Assembly: GCF_006540305.1 (NCBI RefSeq)
Contig: NZ_BJOR01000001.1
Span: forward strand, 1,674,001-1,738,000
Reading direction: 5' to 3'
Length of the DNA: 64,000 nucleotides
Origin: Streptomyces sp. 6-11-2
GTDB taxonomy: Bacteria; Actinomycetota; Actinomycetes; Streptomycetales; Streptomycetaceae
Part shown: piece after piece, positions 24,920-34,530 of the stretch
Position numbering within the stretch: the first letter of the stretch is position 1
How the letters are laid out: each line of letters starts with the position of its first letter
Made by a program: the position numbers and the translations under genes
The notes under the pieces: generated by a model
Databases searched by the model: none
The model's input: only the letters and a program-made list of their open reading frames with translations
What the model was told of the DNA's origin: nothing

Positions 24920-26158
24920 ATGCGACCCATACGCCCGTTCTTCAACGCTCGTCGAGGAGGGGGCGCCCGCCGCACAACCTCACCCGTGCTGACCTCCGTG
25001 GCCCTGGCCTCGGTGCTCGCCCTCTTCGCCACCGGCTGCGACTCGGGCGACAGCGAGGCCGACAACCGGCCCACCGCCGTCGCGACCGCCGACGACACGG
25101 GCGCAACCGGCGACGGAAAGATCAAGATCCCGGACGACCTCAGGAAGAAGCTCAAGGAACACGGGATCGACATCGACAAGTGGAAGAACGGCGCCTGGAA
25201 GGACTGGAACGAGGACGACTGGCTCCGTGAGGCGAAGGACTTCGTCAACCCGATCATCAAGGACCTGTGGGATCCCGACCGGATGCGCCGCGCCAAGGAC
25301 CCGGACAAGGGCGTGGACGACAACGACCTCGCCGGCGACCAGGGTGTCACCGACCCGACCCCGGCCCCGGTGAAGGCGGCTGCGGTCCAGCCGACGTACC
25401 ACGCGAACGCGGCGACGGCGGGGAAGGTGTTCTTCGACTCCCCCGAGGGCACGATGGTCTGTTCGGCGACGGTCGTTCAGGACCCGGCCCACCCGGGCAA
25501 GTCCAACCTCGTGTGGACGGCCGGCCACTGCGTGCACGCAGGCAAGAAGGGCGGCTGGTACCGCAACATCGCCTTCGTGCCGTCGTACAACGACGCGGGC
25601 CGCAGCACCGCGGAGCTGGAGAACGCCGCCAAGGACGAGGTCGCGCCGTACGGCGTGTGGTGGGGGGACTGGGCGCAGACCTCGGAGCAGTGGATCGAGC
25701 AGGGCGGTCCGACCGGCGGGCAGGGTGCCGCCCACGACTTCGCCGTCATCCATGTGACGCCCGAGCAGGGCGGCGCCGGCAAGTCGCTGGAGGAGACCGT
25801 CGGCGCGGCGCTGCCCGTGGACTTCGCCGCCCCGGCCGTACCGCAGGTGCGGAGCCTGACCGCGACCGGTTATCCGGCCGCGCCGCCGTACGACGGACAG
25901 CGGCTGTACCAGTGCCAGGACAAGCCGGGCCGGCTGTCGCTGAACGCCTCGGACCCGACGATGTACCGCATCGGCTGCACCATGACCGGCGGCTCCTCCG
26001 GCGGCGGCTGGGTCGCGACCGGCTCGGACGGCAAGCCCGCTCTCGTCTCCAACACCTCGATCGGTCCGGTGACGGCCGGCTGGCTGGCGGGTCCGCGGCT
26101 GGGCCCGGCCGCCAAGAGCGTGTACGACTCGGTCAGCGGGAAGTTCGCAGCACAGTAG
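24920..26158 (+). CDS. Trypsin-like serine peptidase, predicted lipoprotein (first of a tandem pair)
   Basis: A 412-residue exported protein. A basic N-terminus and hydrophobic stretch end in the lipobox FATGC with Cys at about 40, predicting lipid anchoring outside the membrane. A conserved helical segment follows at about 63-125 (KIKIPDDLRKKLKEHGIDID, AKDFVNPIIKDLWDPDRMRR). The protease domain has the His in VWTAGHCVHAGKKGGW (about 203), the Asp in HDFAVIHV (about 273) and the Ser in CTMTGGSSGGGW (about 360). GGGGGAG precedes ATG 24920. The next gene is a close paralog. The substrate is unknown. Confidence 0.92.
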   Translation: MRPIRPFFNARRGGGARRTTSPVLTSVALASVLALFATGCDSGDSEADNRPTAVATADDTGATGDGKIKIPDDLRKKLKEHGIDIDKWKNGAWKDWNEDDWLREAKDFVNPIIKDLWDPDRMRRAKDPDKGVDDNDLAGDQGVTDPTPAPVKAAAVQPTYHANAATAGKVFFDSPEGTMVCSATVVQDPAHPGKSNLVWTAGHCVHAGKKGGWYRNIAFVPSYNDAGRSTAELENAAKDEVAPYGVWWGDWAQTSEQWIEQGGPTGGQGAAHDFAVIHVTPEQGGAGKSLEETVGAALPVDFAAPAVPQVRSLTATGYPAAPPYDGQRLYQCQDKPGRLSLNASDPTMYRIGCTMTGGSSGGGWVATGSDGKPALVSNTSIGPVTAGWLAGPRLGPAAKSVYDSVSGKFAAQ

Positions 26159-26168
26159 GCAGGCCGAA

Positions 26169-26210
26169 GGCGGCGGGGTGTCTCACGGGAACCTTCACCA
26201 TCCCGCCGCC
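26169..26210 (+). terminator. Hairpin between the two protease genes
   Basis: GGCGGCGGG (26169-26177) can pair with CCCGCCGCC (26202-26210) around a 24-nt loop just after the first protease stop. It may end or attenuate transcription between the paralogs. Confidence 0.55.
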
Positions 26211-26361
26211 GTTCGCACTCGACTCCCCGGGCATAGTGGGGTGCCGCTCCGGACGGCTCCACAGGGAAGCGCCCGGATGACAAGCGCATGACACCAAGGG
26301 CGCACGGCGCTCGGTCCGGGCCCACGGCATCTCACACCAACCGACGGGGGTTCATCGCACC

Positions 26362-27579
26362 ATGCAGTTCATACCTGGTTCCGCCACGCCCCGGCGCGCG
26401 CGCCGGCGCACCGTCCTGGCCACCACCGGGCTCGTCGCGGCCCTGGCGCTCACCGCCACCGCCTGCGACGGATCGGGCAAGGCCGACGCCGCCGGCACAC
26501 CGGACACCGCCGCCTCGCAGTCCGCGGACGGCGGCAGCGGCGACGGCAAGGTCAGGATTCCGGCCGACATCGCGGACAAGCTCAAGGAGCACGGGATCGA
26601 TGTCGACAAGTGGCAGCGCGGCGCCTGGAAGGACTGGGACAAGGACAAGTGGCTCAGTCAGGCCAAGGACTTCGTCAACCCGGTGATCAAGGGCCTGTGG
26701 CAGCCCGAGCGGATGAAGTCCGCCCAGGAGGCGAACAAGACGGTCTCCACCCAGGACGCCGTCGCAGACCAGGGCGTCAGCGACCCGGCGCCGCAGCCGG
26801 TCCGGGCGCGGGCGGAGAAGACGCCGTACCACGAGAACGCCGCTCCGGTCGGCAAGGTCTTCTTCGACTCGCCCCAGGGCTCGATGGTCTGCTCGGGCAC
26901 GGTCGTCAAGGACGTCAACCACCCGGGCAAGTCCAACCTGGTGTGGACCGCCGGCCACTGCGTACACGCAGGCAAGAAGGGCGGCTGGTACCGCAACATC
27001 GCGTTCGTGCCGGCCTACAACGACCTCGGCAAGTCCGCGGCGCAGCTGAGCAACGCGAAGGCCTCCGAGGTCGCCCCGTACGGCGCCTGGTGGGCGGACT
27101 GGGCGTCCACCTCCCACCAGTGGATCCAGGGCGGTGCGGAGACGGGCGGCGCGGGCGCGACGTACGACTACGCCGTGCTGCACGTGAAGCCGGAGTCCGG
27201 TTCCCGGTCGCTGGAGGAGACCGTCGGGGCGGCGCTGGACGTGGACTTCTCCGCGCCGCCGACGACGCGGGTCGCCACGATGGGCGCCTGGGGCTACCCG
27301 GCCGCGCCTCCGTACAGCGGTCTGAACATGTTCCGCTGCGTCGACCGGCCGGGCCGGCTGTCGCTCAGCCCGTCGCTCCCGACGATGTACCGCATCGGCT
27401 GCACCATGACCGGCGGCTCCTCCGGCGGCGGCTGGTTCCGCGTGGTGGACGGCAGGACGAAGCTGGTGTCCAACACCTCGATCGGCCCGGCGGACCACAC
27501 CTGGCTGGCGGGTCCGCAGCTGGGGCGGGGCGCGGAGGCGCTGTACCAGAACATGAGCAGGACCTACGGCGGCCGGTGA
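26362..27579 (+). CDS. Trypsin-like serine peptidase, predicted lipoprotein (second of a tandem pair)
   Basis: A 405-residue paralog of the preceding protein with the same architecture. The signal sequence ends in lipobox TATAC with Cys at about 35. The helical segment is VRIPADIADKLKEHGIDVDK ... AKDFVNPVIKGLWQPERMKS. The protease domain has VWTAGHCVHAGKKGGW (His), YDYAVLHVKPE (Asp) and CTMTGGSSGGGW (Ser). The two share long identical stretches, so the pair arose by tandem duplication, with divergence concentrated after the lipobox and at the C-terminus. A separate 203-bp upstream region suggests its own promoter. Confidence 0.92.
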   Translation: MQFIPGSATPRRARRRTVLATTGLVAALALTATACDGSGKADAAGTPDTAASQSADGGSGDGKVRIPADIADKLKEHGIDVDKWQRGAWKDWDKDKWLSQAKDFVNPVIKGLWQPERMKSAQEANKTVSTQDAVADQGVSDPAPQPVRARAEKTPYHENAAPVGKVFFDSPQGSMVCSGTVVKDVNHPGKSNLVWTAGHCVHAGKKGGWYRNIAFVPAYNDLGKSAAQLSNAKASEVAPYGAWWADWASTSHQWIQGGAETGGAGATYDYAVLHVKPESGSRSLEETVGAALDVDFSAPPTTRVATMGAWGYPAAPPYSGLNMFRCVDRPGRLSLSPSLPTMYRIGCTMTGGSSGGGWFRVVDGRTKLVSNTSIGPADHTWLAGPQLGRGAEALYQNMSRTYGGR

Positions 27580-27593
27580 GCCGGTGACGACGC

Positions 27594-27630
27594 CGAGGGC
27601 CCGCCCCCTTCGACAGGGGGCGGGCCCTCG
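27594..27630. terminator. Strong bidirectional terminator between the second protease gene and hflX
   Basis: A 16-bp perfect stem, CGAGGGCCCGCCCCCT (27594-27609) with its complement at 27615-27630, closes a 5-nt loop (TCGAC). It lies between converging genes. Confidence 0.92.
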
Positions 27631-27647
27631 GGCCGTGCTGCTGTGGG

Positions 27648-29159
27648 TCAGAGTGCGGGGGCGGGCACGTACGGCGCCAGTTCCGCCGCGAGCTCCTCGT
27701 GCACCCGGGCCTTGAGCAGGGTGCCCTCCGCGGTGTGCTCCTCGGAGATCACCTCGCCCTCGGTGTGGGCACGGGCGATCAGCTTGCCGTGGGTGTACGG
27801 CACCAGCGCCTCGATCTCGACGGACGGCCGGGGCAGCTCGCTGTCGATCAGCGCGAGCAGCTCGGTGATGCCCTGCCCGGAGCGGGCCGAGACGACGATC
27901 GAGCGCTTCTCGATCCGCAGCAGCCGCTGGAGCACCAGCGGGTCCGCCGCGTCCGCCTTGTTGACCACGACGATCTCGGGTACGTCGGTGGCGCCGACGT
28001 CCCTGATCACCTCGCGCACCGCGGCCAGCTGCTCCTCCGGGTCGGGATGGGAGCCGTCCACCACGTGCAGGATCAGGTCGGAGTCGCCGACCTCCTCCAT
28101 GGTGGAGCGGAAGGCCTCGACCAGGTGGTGCGGCAGGTGCCGGACGAAGCCGACGGTGTCCGCCAGGGTGTAGAGCCGCCCGCTCGGGGTCTCGGCCCGG
28201 CGCACGGTCGGGTCCAGGGTCGCGAACAGCGCGTTCTCGACCAGGACACCCGCGCCGGTGAGCCGGTTGAGCAGGGAGGACTTGCCGGCGTTGGTGTAGC
28301 CGGCGATGGCGACGGAGGGCACCTTGTTGCGGCGCCGCTCCTGGCGCTTGATCTCGCGGCCGGTCTTCATCTCCGCGATCTCCCGGCGCATCTTCGCCAT
28401 CTTCTCGCGGATCCGGCGACGGTCCGTCTCGATCTTGGTCTCACCGGGACCGCGTGTGGCGAGGCCGCCGCCGCTGCCGCCGCCCATCTGCCGGGACAGC
28501 GACTGACCCCAGCCGCGCAGCCTCGGCAGCATGTACTGCATCTGGGCGAGCGCGACCTGCGCCTTGCCCTCTCGGGACTTGGCGTGCTGGGCGAAGATGT
28601 CCAGGATCAGGGCCGTACGGTCGATGACCTTGACCTTGACGACGTCCTCGAGGTGGATCAGCTGGCCCGGGCTGAGCTCACCGTCGCAGATGACGGTGTC
28701 CGCGCCGGTCTCCAGGACGATGTCGCGCAGCTCGTTCGCCTTGCCGGAGCCGATGTAGGTGGCCGCGTCGGGCTTGTCGCGGCGCTGGATGACGCCGTCG
28801 AGCACGACCGCGCCCGCGGTCTCCGCGAGGGCGGCCAGCTCGGCCAGGGAGTTCTCCGCGTCCCGCGCGGTCCCCGAGGTCCATACGCCGACGAGCACGA
28901 CTTGCTCCAGGCGGAGCTGGCGGTACTCGACCTCGGTGACGTCCTCGAGCTCGGTGGACAGACCCGCGACACGGCGCAGCGCCGCCCGCTCGGAGCGGTC
29001 GAACTGATCGCCGTCCCGCTCTCCGTCGAACTCGTGGCTCCAGGTGACGTCCTCTTCCATCAGGGCATCGGCCCGGAGACCTTCGGGGTAGGAGTGCGCG
29101 AGGCGCTTGCTGTCCTGGGACGCCTCAAACGACTGGGAAGAGGAAGAAGAGGAGGTCAT
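27648..29159 (-). CDS. hflX: GTPase HflX
   Basis: A 503-residue ribosome-associated GTPase that helps split or rescue stalled 70S ribosomes. The N-terminal HflX domain includes DKPDAATYIGSGKANELRDI and the glycine-rich QMGGGSGGGLATRGPGETKI near 235-260. A helical linker (REKMAKMRREIAEMK) follows. The G domain has GYTNAGKSSLLNRL (G1), TLDPTVRR (G2), DTVGFVRHLP (G3) and NKAD (G4). AAGGA lies 5 nt before ATG 29159. The ~75-residue Ser/Glu-rich N-terminal extension is common in actinobacteria. Confidence 0.97.
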   Translation of the reverse strand: MTSSSSSSQSFEASQDSKRLAHSYPEGLRADALMEEDVTWSHEFDGERDGDQFDRSERAALRRVAGLSTELEDVTEVEYRQLRLEQVVLVGVWTSGTARDAENSLAELAALAETAGAVVLDGVIQRRDKPDAATYIGSGKANELRDIVLETGADTVICDGELSPGQLIHLEDVVKVKVIDRTALILDIFAQHAKSREGKAQVALAQMQYMLPRLRGWGQSLSRQMGGGSGGGLATRGPGETKIETDRRRIREKMAKMRREIAEMKTGREIKRQERRRNKVPSVAIAGYTNAGKSSLLNRLTGAGVLVENALFATLDPTVRRAETPSGRLYTLADTVGFVRHLPHHLVEAFRSTMEEVGDSDLILHVVDGSHPDPEEQLAAVREVIRDVGATDVPEIVVVNKADAADPLVLQRLLRIEKRSIVVSARSGQGITELLALIDSELPRPSVEIEALVPYTHGKLIARAHTEGEVISEEHTAEGTLLKARVHEELAAELAPYVPAPAL

Positions 29160-29349
29160 TTGGTCCTTACGTGGTGGGAGAGTCCGTCACCGGTCACAAC
29201 GTACGGGCGCCCCGGGAGATTCCCGTGGCCCCGTGCGGCGCCGGTCTGAAGATGGTCGCACGGTACGGCCCGTCTCGTCACTGCGATATTCCTCCGGGTG
29301 CCACCACCGGGTTCCTCCATTCGCGTTCCCCACGTCCGTTCACGTCCAC

Positions 29350-30828
29350 TCACTTCTTCGCCGTCTTCGGCGGCGGGGCGGGCTTCCAGTCGGGGTGGCC
29401 GGGCATCGGCGGGGTCTTCTCGCCGTACAGCCAGGCCTGGAAGAAGCCGCTCAGGTCACGTCCGGCGATGCCCGAGGCCAGGCGCTCGAAGTCGGCGGTG
29501 GTGGCCGTGCCGTCCCGGTGGGCCCGCACCCAGGCCCGCTCCAGGCGCTCGAAGTCCGGCTTGCCGAGCTCCTGGCGCAGCGCGTACAGGACGAGCGCGG
29601 CGCCGTCGTAGACGTTCGCGCGGAAGACCCCGATCTTCCGGCCGGGCTTCGGCGGCTTGGGCAGCGCGGGCGGTCCGCCGGCCTCGCGCCAGCGGTCCGA
29701 GGCGCCGTAGGCGGCCTTCATACGGGTCTCCAGCGGCTTCTTCGCCTTCTCGTCGGCGTACAGGGCCTCGTACCAGGTGGCGTGGCCCTCGTTGAGCCAC
29801 AGGTCGGACCAGGTGCGGGGGCTGACGCTGTCGCCGAACCACTGGTGGGACAGCTCGTGCACCATGATCGACTCGACGTACCACCGGGGGTAGGCGGGTT
29901 CGGTGAACAGCTTCTTCTCGAAGAGGGACAGGGTCTGCGTCTCGAGTTCGAAGCCGGTGGCGGCGGAGGCCATGAGCACGCCGTACGTCTCGAAGGGGTA
30001 CGTCCCGACCTTGCTCTCCATCCAGGCGATCTGGTCGGGGGTCCTGGCCAGCCAGGGTTCGAGCACCTGGCGGTCCTCGGTGGGGACGACGTCGCGCAGG
30101 GGCAGGCCGTGCGGGCCGGTGCGGTGCACCACGGTGGAGCGGCCGATGGACACCTGAGCCAGTTCGGTGGCCATGGGGTGCCGGGTGCGGTACGTCCAGG
30201 TCGTCGTCCCGCCGGTCCGGGTGACGCCGGCCGGGAGGCCGTTGGCGACGGCCGTGTACCCGTCGGGCGCGGTGACGTGGAAGGTGAACATCGCCTTGTC
30301 GGAGGGGTGGTCGTCGCACGGGAACACCAGGTGGGCGGCGTCGGCCTGGTTGGCCATGGCGAGACCGTCCGTGGTGCGGACCCAGCCGCCGTCGCGTCCC
30401 TTCTTGGACACGGGATCGCTGGTGTGGTGCACGGTGATACGCATCCAACTGCCCCGCGGCAGCGGGATCTTCGGGGTGACCACGAGATCCTCGCCCGCGG
30501 TGGTGAACTCGGCCGGCAGTCCGTCGACTTCCACGGCGTCGACCGTGCCGTGCGCGAAGTCGAGGTTCACGCGCTCCAGGTCCTCGGTGGCCCACGCGTC
30601 GATCGTGGTGACGGCCTGGAGCGGCTTGCCGTTGTCTCCGGCATAGGTGAACGACAGGTCGTACGACGACACGTCGTACCCGGGGTTGCCCAGGTACGGG
30701 AAGAGCCGGTCACCGACGCCCAGCGGCTCGGCCGGAGCACTCGCGGCGACGAGACAGACGGAGACGGCGGACGCGAGGAGGGTCGCCTTCAGGCGACGCG
30801 GGACACGTGATCCAAGGCTGAGCGGCAT
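29350..30828 (-). CDS. Secreted M1-family zinc metallopeptidase
   Basis: A 492-residue exported peptidase. It has a signal peptide (basic SRVPRRLKATLLAS then a hydrophobic core, likely cut near ASA at about 31). The N-terminal beta domain of M1 enzymes is followed by the catalytic zinc motif HELSHQWFGDSVSPRTWSDL...NEG (HExxHx18E) at about 320-340. The exopeptidase GAMEN motif is replaced by GFELETQTLS, as in the shorter bacterial M1 proteins. The protein lacks the large C-terminal helical domain of aminopeptidase N. It is separated from hflX by 190 bp with no clear hairpin. Confidence 0.93.
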   Translation of the reverse strand: MPLSLGSRVPRRLKATLLASAVSVCLVAASAPAEPLGVGDRLFPYLGNPGYDVSSYDLSFTYAGDNGKPLQAVTTIDAWATEDLERVNLDFAHGTVDAVEVDGLPAEFTTAGEDLVVTPKIPLPRGSWMRITVHHTSDPVSKKGRDGGWVRTTDGLAMANQADAAHLVFPCDDHPSDKAMFTFHVTAPDGYTAVANGLPAGVTRTGGTTTWTYRTRHPMATELAQVSIGRSTVVHRTGPHGLPLRDVVPTEDRQVLEPWLARTPDQIAWMESKVGTYPFETYGVLMASAATGFELETQTLSLFEKKLFTEPAYPRWYVESIMVHELSHQWFGDSVSPRTWSDLWLNEGHATWYEALYADEKAKKPLETRMKAAYGASDRWREAGGPPALPKPPKPGRKIGVFRANVYDGAALVLYALRQELGKPDFERLERAWVRAHRDGTATTADFERLASGIAGRDLSGFFQAWLYGEKTPPMPGHPDWKPAPPPKTAKK

Positions 30829-30940
30829 GGACCACCGCTACCAGCGCCCACCCGCCCCACCGCGCCGACGCGCGCCCAACCCACCCGAAAGAGCACCACG
30901 GGAGCACGCCGAGGACAGCGAAGGCGCGGGGTCCTCCCGC

Positions 30941-33166
30941 TCACACCCCTGGTGGCTGGGGCTGGGTGCGGCTCACGTCGTAGACGCCCGGGACGTTGCG
31001 CATCGCGCGCATCAGGGCCGGGAGCCCGGCCGCGTCGGGGAGTTGGAGGGTGTACGTGTGGCGGACACGCTGCTGGGCCGGCGGGGCCACGGTCGCGGAG
31101 ACGATCTCGACGCCCTCGAGGGCGATGGCCTCGGTGAGGTCGGCCAGCAGGTGGGGGCGGCCGAACGATTCCGCGAGCAGGGTGACACGGCACGCGGCGG
31201 TCTCCCCCCAGTGCACGCCGAACTCCGCGCGCCCCGCGTTCCTCATCCGCGCGACCGCGGCGCATTCCACGCGGTGCACGGTCACCATTCCCCCACGCAC
31301 GGCGAAGCCGGTGATCTCGTCGGGCGGCACGGGCGTGCAGCAGCCCGCGAGCCGTGCGGCCGCCTCGGGCCGGCCGACGACCACGACGCTCGCCGTGTCC
31401 GGCCCGAAGGCGCCCGGCACGTCGAGCCCGACCGACGGGACCGCTCCGGCGGGCACCGGAACCGGCGACGGGCCGGGGTCCGCACCGGCCCGCGCAGCCG
31501 CGGCGGAGTCGGCGCGCGCGGAGCTGCCCGCGGCCGGTGCGGCGTCCCCGCCGGCGTCCTGGACTCGGTCCGCGGCCGACTGACGGGTGGCCAGGCGGCG
31601 TTGGATGGCGATGCGGGCGGCCGGGGTGTGGGCGTGGTCCAGCCATTCCCGGGAGGGCTCGGAAGCCGGGTCCTGGCCCATCAGCAGCTGGACGGTGTCG
31701 CCGTCCTTCAGGACGGTGCTCAGCGTCGCCAGACGGCCGTTGACACGGGCGCCGATGCACGCGTGCGCGTCCTCGCCGTACTGGGCGTACGCGGCGTCCA
31801 CGCACGTGGCGCCCTCGGGCAGGCCCAGGGTGCCCCCGTCGGGCCGGAAGACGGTGATCTCGCGGTCCTGAGCGAGGTCTTCGCGCAGGGTGGACCAGAA
31901 GGTGTCGGGGTCCGGTGCGGCCCGCTGCCAATCGAGGAGGCGGGAGAGCCAGCCGGGGCGGGTGGGGTCGGCGCGCTCGCCGTCACTCGCGGCGTGCTCC
32001 TCCCCCGGAGGGGCGTAGGGGTTGCCGAGTGCGACGACCCCTGCCTCGGCGACCTTGTGCATCTGGTGGGTGCGGATGAGGACTTCGACGACCTGTCCGT
32101 CCTCGCGGGCCACGGCGGTGTGCAGCGACTGGTAGAGGTTGAACTTGGGTACGGCGATGAAGTCCTTGAACTCCGAGACGACGGGCGTCATGCAGGTGTG
32201 CAGCTCGCCGAGGACGGCGTAGCAGTCGGCGTCCTCGTTCACCAGCACCAGCAGCCGCCCGAAGTCGCAGCCGCGCAGCCGGCCGCGTTTGCGCGAGACC
32301 CGGTGCACGGAGACGAAGTGCCGTGGTCTGACGAGCGCTTCGGCGGGAACGTCCGCCTCGCGCAGCACCCCGCGCACCTGCTCGGCGACCTCGGTGAGCG
32401 GGTCGCCCGGGCGGCCCGCGTTCTCCGCGATCAACTCCCGCGTGTGCGCGTACTCCTCGGGGTGCAGGATCGCGAAGACGAGGTCCTCCAGCTCGGTCTT
32501 GAGCGCCTGCACGCCGAGCCGTTCGGCGAGCGGGATGAGGACGTCCCGGGTCACTTTCGCGATTCGGGCCTGTTTCTCCGGGCGCATCACGCCGAGGGTG
32601 CGCATGTTGTGCAGCCGGTCGGCGAGTTTGATCGACATCACGCGGACGTCGTTGCCGGTGGCGACGAGCATCTTGCGGAAGGTCTCGGGCTCGGCGGCCG
32701 CGCCGTAGTCGACCTTCTCCAGCTTGGTGACGCCGTCGACGAGGTAGCGGACCTCCTCGCCGAACTGCTCGCGGACCTGGTCCAGCGTCACATCGGTGTC
32801 CTCGACGGTGTCGTGCAGCAAGGACGCGGTCAACGTCGTGGTCTCGGCACCGAGTTCGGCCAGGATGAGGGTCACGGCGAGCGGATGCGTGATGTAGGGC
32901 TCGCCGCTCTTGCGCATCTGGCCGCGGTGCGAGGACTCGGCCAGGACGTAGGCGCGGCGCAGCGGTTCGAGGTCCGTTTCCGGGAAGTGCGCGCGATGGG
33001 CCTCGGCCACATGGCCGATGGCGTCCGGCAGCCGGTCGCGGGCGGTCGTCCCGAGCAGTGCGGCACGGCCGAGCCGGCGCAGGTCGATCCGCGGACGGGC
33101 CCTGCGCCGTGGCCCCACGGGAACCACCGGGCCCGGGGCCGCAGGATTCGTGGCATCCGCACTCAT
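30941..33166 (-). CDS. rshA: RelA/SpoT-homologue (p)ppGpp synthetase/hydrolase-type protein RshA
   Basis: A 741-residue long-RSH protein. The hydrolase HD domain is complete: THPLAVTLILAELG, SLLHDTVEDTDVT and MSIKLADRLHNMRTLG. The synthetase domain retains FKDFIAVPKFNLYQSLHTAV and VEVLIRTHQMHKVAEAGV but is divergent at the nucleotide-binding stretch (RPRHFVSVHRVSRKRGRLRG, CDFGRLLVLV). A TGS domain (VFRPDGGTLGLPEGATCVDA) and a C-terminal ACT domain (CRVTLLAESFGRPHLLADLT) follow, separated by an Ala/Pro-rich linker. ATG 33166 is preceded by GGAGG at 5 nt; the longer frame is discarded. It sets the alarmone level controlling growth and secondary metabolism. Confidence 0.95.
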   Translation of the reverse strand: MSADATNPAAPGPVVPVGPRRRARPRIDLRRLGRAALLGTTARDRLPDAIGHVAEAHRAHFPETDLEPLRRAYVLAESSHRGQMRKSGEPYITHPLAVTLILAELGAETTTLTASLLHDTVEDTDVTLDQVREQFGEEVRYLVDGVTKLEKVDYGAAAEPETFRKMLVATGNDVRVMSIKLADRLHNMRTLGVMRPEKQARIAKVTRDVLIPLAERLGVQALKTELEDLVFAILHPEEYAHTRELIAENAGRPGDPLTEVAEQVRGVLREADVPAEALVRPRHFVSVHRVSRKRGRLRGCDFGRLLVLVNEDADCYAVLGELHTCMTPVVSEFKDFIAVPKFNLYQSLHTAVAREDGQVVEVLIRTHQMHKVAEAGVVALGNPYAPPGEEHAASDGERADPTRPGWLSRLLDWQRAAPDPDTFWSTLREDLAQDREITVFRPDGGTLGLPEGATCVDAAYAQYGEDAHACIGARVNGRLATLSTVLKDGDTVQLLMGQDPASEPSREWLDHAHTPAARIAIQRRLATRQSAADRVQDAGGDAAPAAGSSARADSAAAARAGADPGPSPVPVPAGAVPSVGLDVPGAFGPDTASVVVVGRPEAAARLAGCCTPVPPDEITGFAVRGGMVTVHRVECAAVARMRNAGRAEFGVHWGETAACRVTLLAESFGRPHLLADLTEAIALEGVEIVSATVAPPAQQRVRHTYTLQLPDAAGLPALMRAMRNVPGVYDVSRTQPQPPGV

Positions 33167-33464
33167 GGGCACCTCCGGCTGCGTGGACCGGCGGACGGGG
33201 CGCCCCAGGGCGTACTCGGCACAGGGGTTGGCTACGGATCCCCCGTCCGGGCCGGTGATTGATGCTACCGAGCCCAGCACGCCCGACCGGCCGTCTCTCG
33301 ACGAGCGTGAAACGGATCACCCATTCGAGCGATGGCCAGGAGGTTTACGACTTTGAGTCACCTGACAGGCGGTCAGCCGTGGATTCGCCGCCCGTTCCCA
33401 CCCCCGGGCATACGTATGACCTTCCCATGGGTCGCCGGGGCTGCGATATCCAGCCGACCGACCA

Positions 33465-34334
33465 TCAGCCGACCGCTGTTTCCAGCCACTTCGCGTCGAT
33501 CTCGCCCTCGGCGACGATCACGGCGGGGCCGGTCATCTCGATCTCGCCGTCCGGCCCCTCGGTGATCACCAGCGTTCCGCCGGGGAGGTCCACCGTGTAC
33601 GTCGCCGGGGTCCCGGTGGCCGTCGGGTCGGCGCCGTCGCGCCGGGCGGCCGCCACGGCGACGGCACACGCGCCCGTGCCGCACGAGCGGGTCTCGCCCG
33701 AGCCGCGCTCGTGCACGCGCAGGGCAACGTGGCGGGGACCGCGGTCGACGACGAACTCGACGTTCACGCCGTCCGGGTAGGCGGAGGCCGGGCTGAAGGG
33801 CGGCGGGGAGAGCAGATCGCCGGCGTCGGCGAGGTCGTCGACGAAGGCGACCGCGTGCGGGTTGCCCATGTTCACGTTGCGCGCGGGCCAGCTGCGCCCG
33901 CCGACGCTCACGGTGACGTCCCCTTCGGGGAGCCTCGCCCGGCCCATGCCGACGGTGATGTCACCGTCCTTGGCGATGTGCACCGTCTTCACGCCCCCGC
34001 GCGTGGCGATCGCGAGGTCGCCCTCCGTCGTGTGTCCGGCGTGCTGGAGGTAGCGCGCGAACACCCGCACGCCGTTGCCGCACATCTCCGCGACGGAGCC
34101 GTCGGCATTGCGGTAGTCCATGAACCACTCCGCCTCGGCCGCCACGCCGCGGGCCTCGGGGTGCGCGGCGGAGCGCACGACGTGCAGCACCCCGTCCCCG
34201 CCGATGCCCGCGCGGCGGTCGCACAGGGCGGCGACGGCCGCCGGGGGCAGCTCGACGGCGTTCTCCGGGTCCGGGACGATCACGAAGTCGTTCTCCGTGC
34301 CGTGGCCCTTGAGGAAGGGGATGCGCGTGCTCAT
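33465..34334 (-). CDS. dapF: Diaminopimelate epimerase
   Basis: A 289-residue cofactor-free epimerase converting LL- to meso-diaminopimelate for lysine and peptidoglycan synthesis. The two catalytic Cys are in AEMCGNGVRVFARYL (about 88) and ETRSCGTGACAVAVAAARRD (about 220). The N-terminal MSTRIPFLKGHGTENDFVIV is typical of the family. It is transcribed toward rshA with a 298-bp gap in which I see no gene. Confidence 0.97.
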   Translation of the reverse strand: MSTRIPFLKGHGTENDFVIVPDPENAVELPPAAVAALCDRRAGIGGDGVLHVVRSAAHPEARGVAAEAEWFMDYRNADGSVAEMCGNGVRVFARYLQHAGHTTEGDLAIATRGGVKTVHIAKDGDITVGMGRARLPEGDVTVSVGGRSWPARNVNMGNPHAVAFVDDLADAGDLLSPPPFSPASAYPDGVNVEFVVDRGPRHVALRVHERGSGETRSCGTGACAVAVAAARRDGADPTATGTPATYTVDLPGGTLVITEGPDGEIEMTGPAVIVAEGEIDAKWLETAVG

Positions 34335-34530
34335 GGCTCGATCGTACGGGGTCGCTCCGGCAACCCGGTGATCATGTCCGGCGGCAGCAGGGGCCGGTCC
34401 GCGGTGAGCGCGGTGCCCGGGTCCTGGCGGAGCCGGGGTCCGGGCGCGCTGCCGGTGAAGCCAGGGGCCCGGAGCGCGGCCCAGTGCTGTGACCGGAAAG
34501 GTTCACCGGCTCGCGACGCCCGGCACGGCA

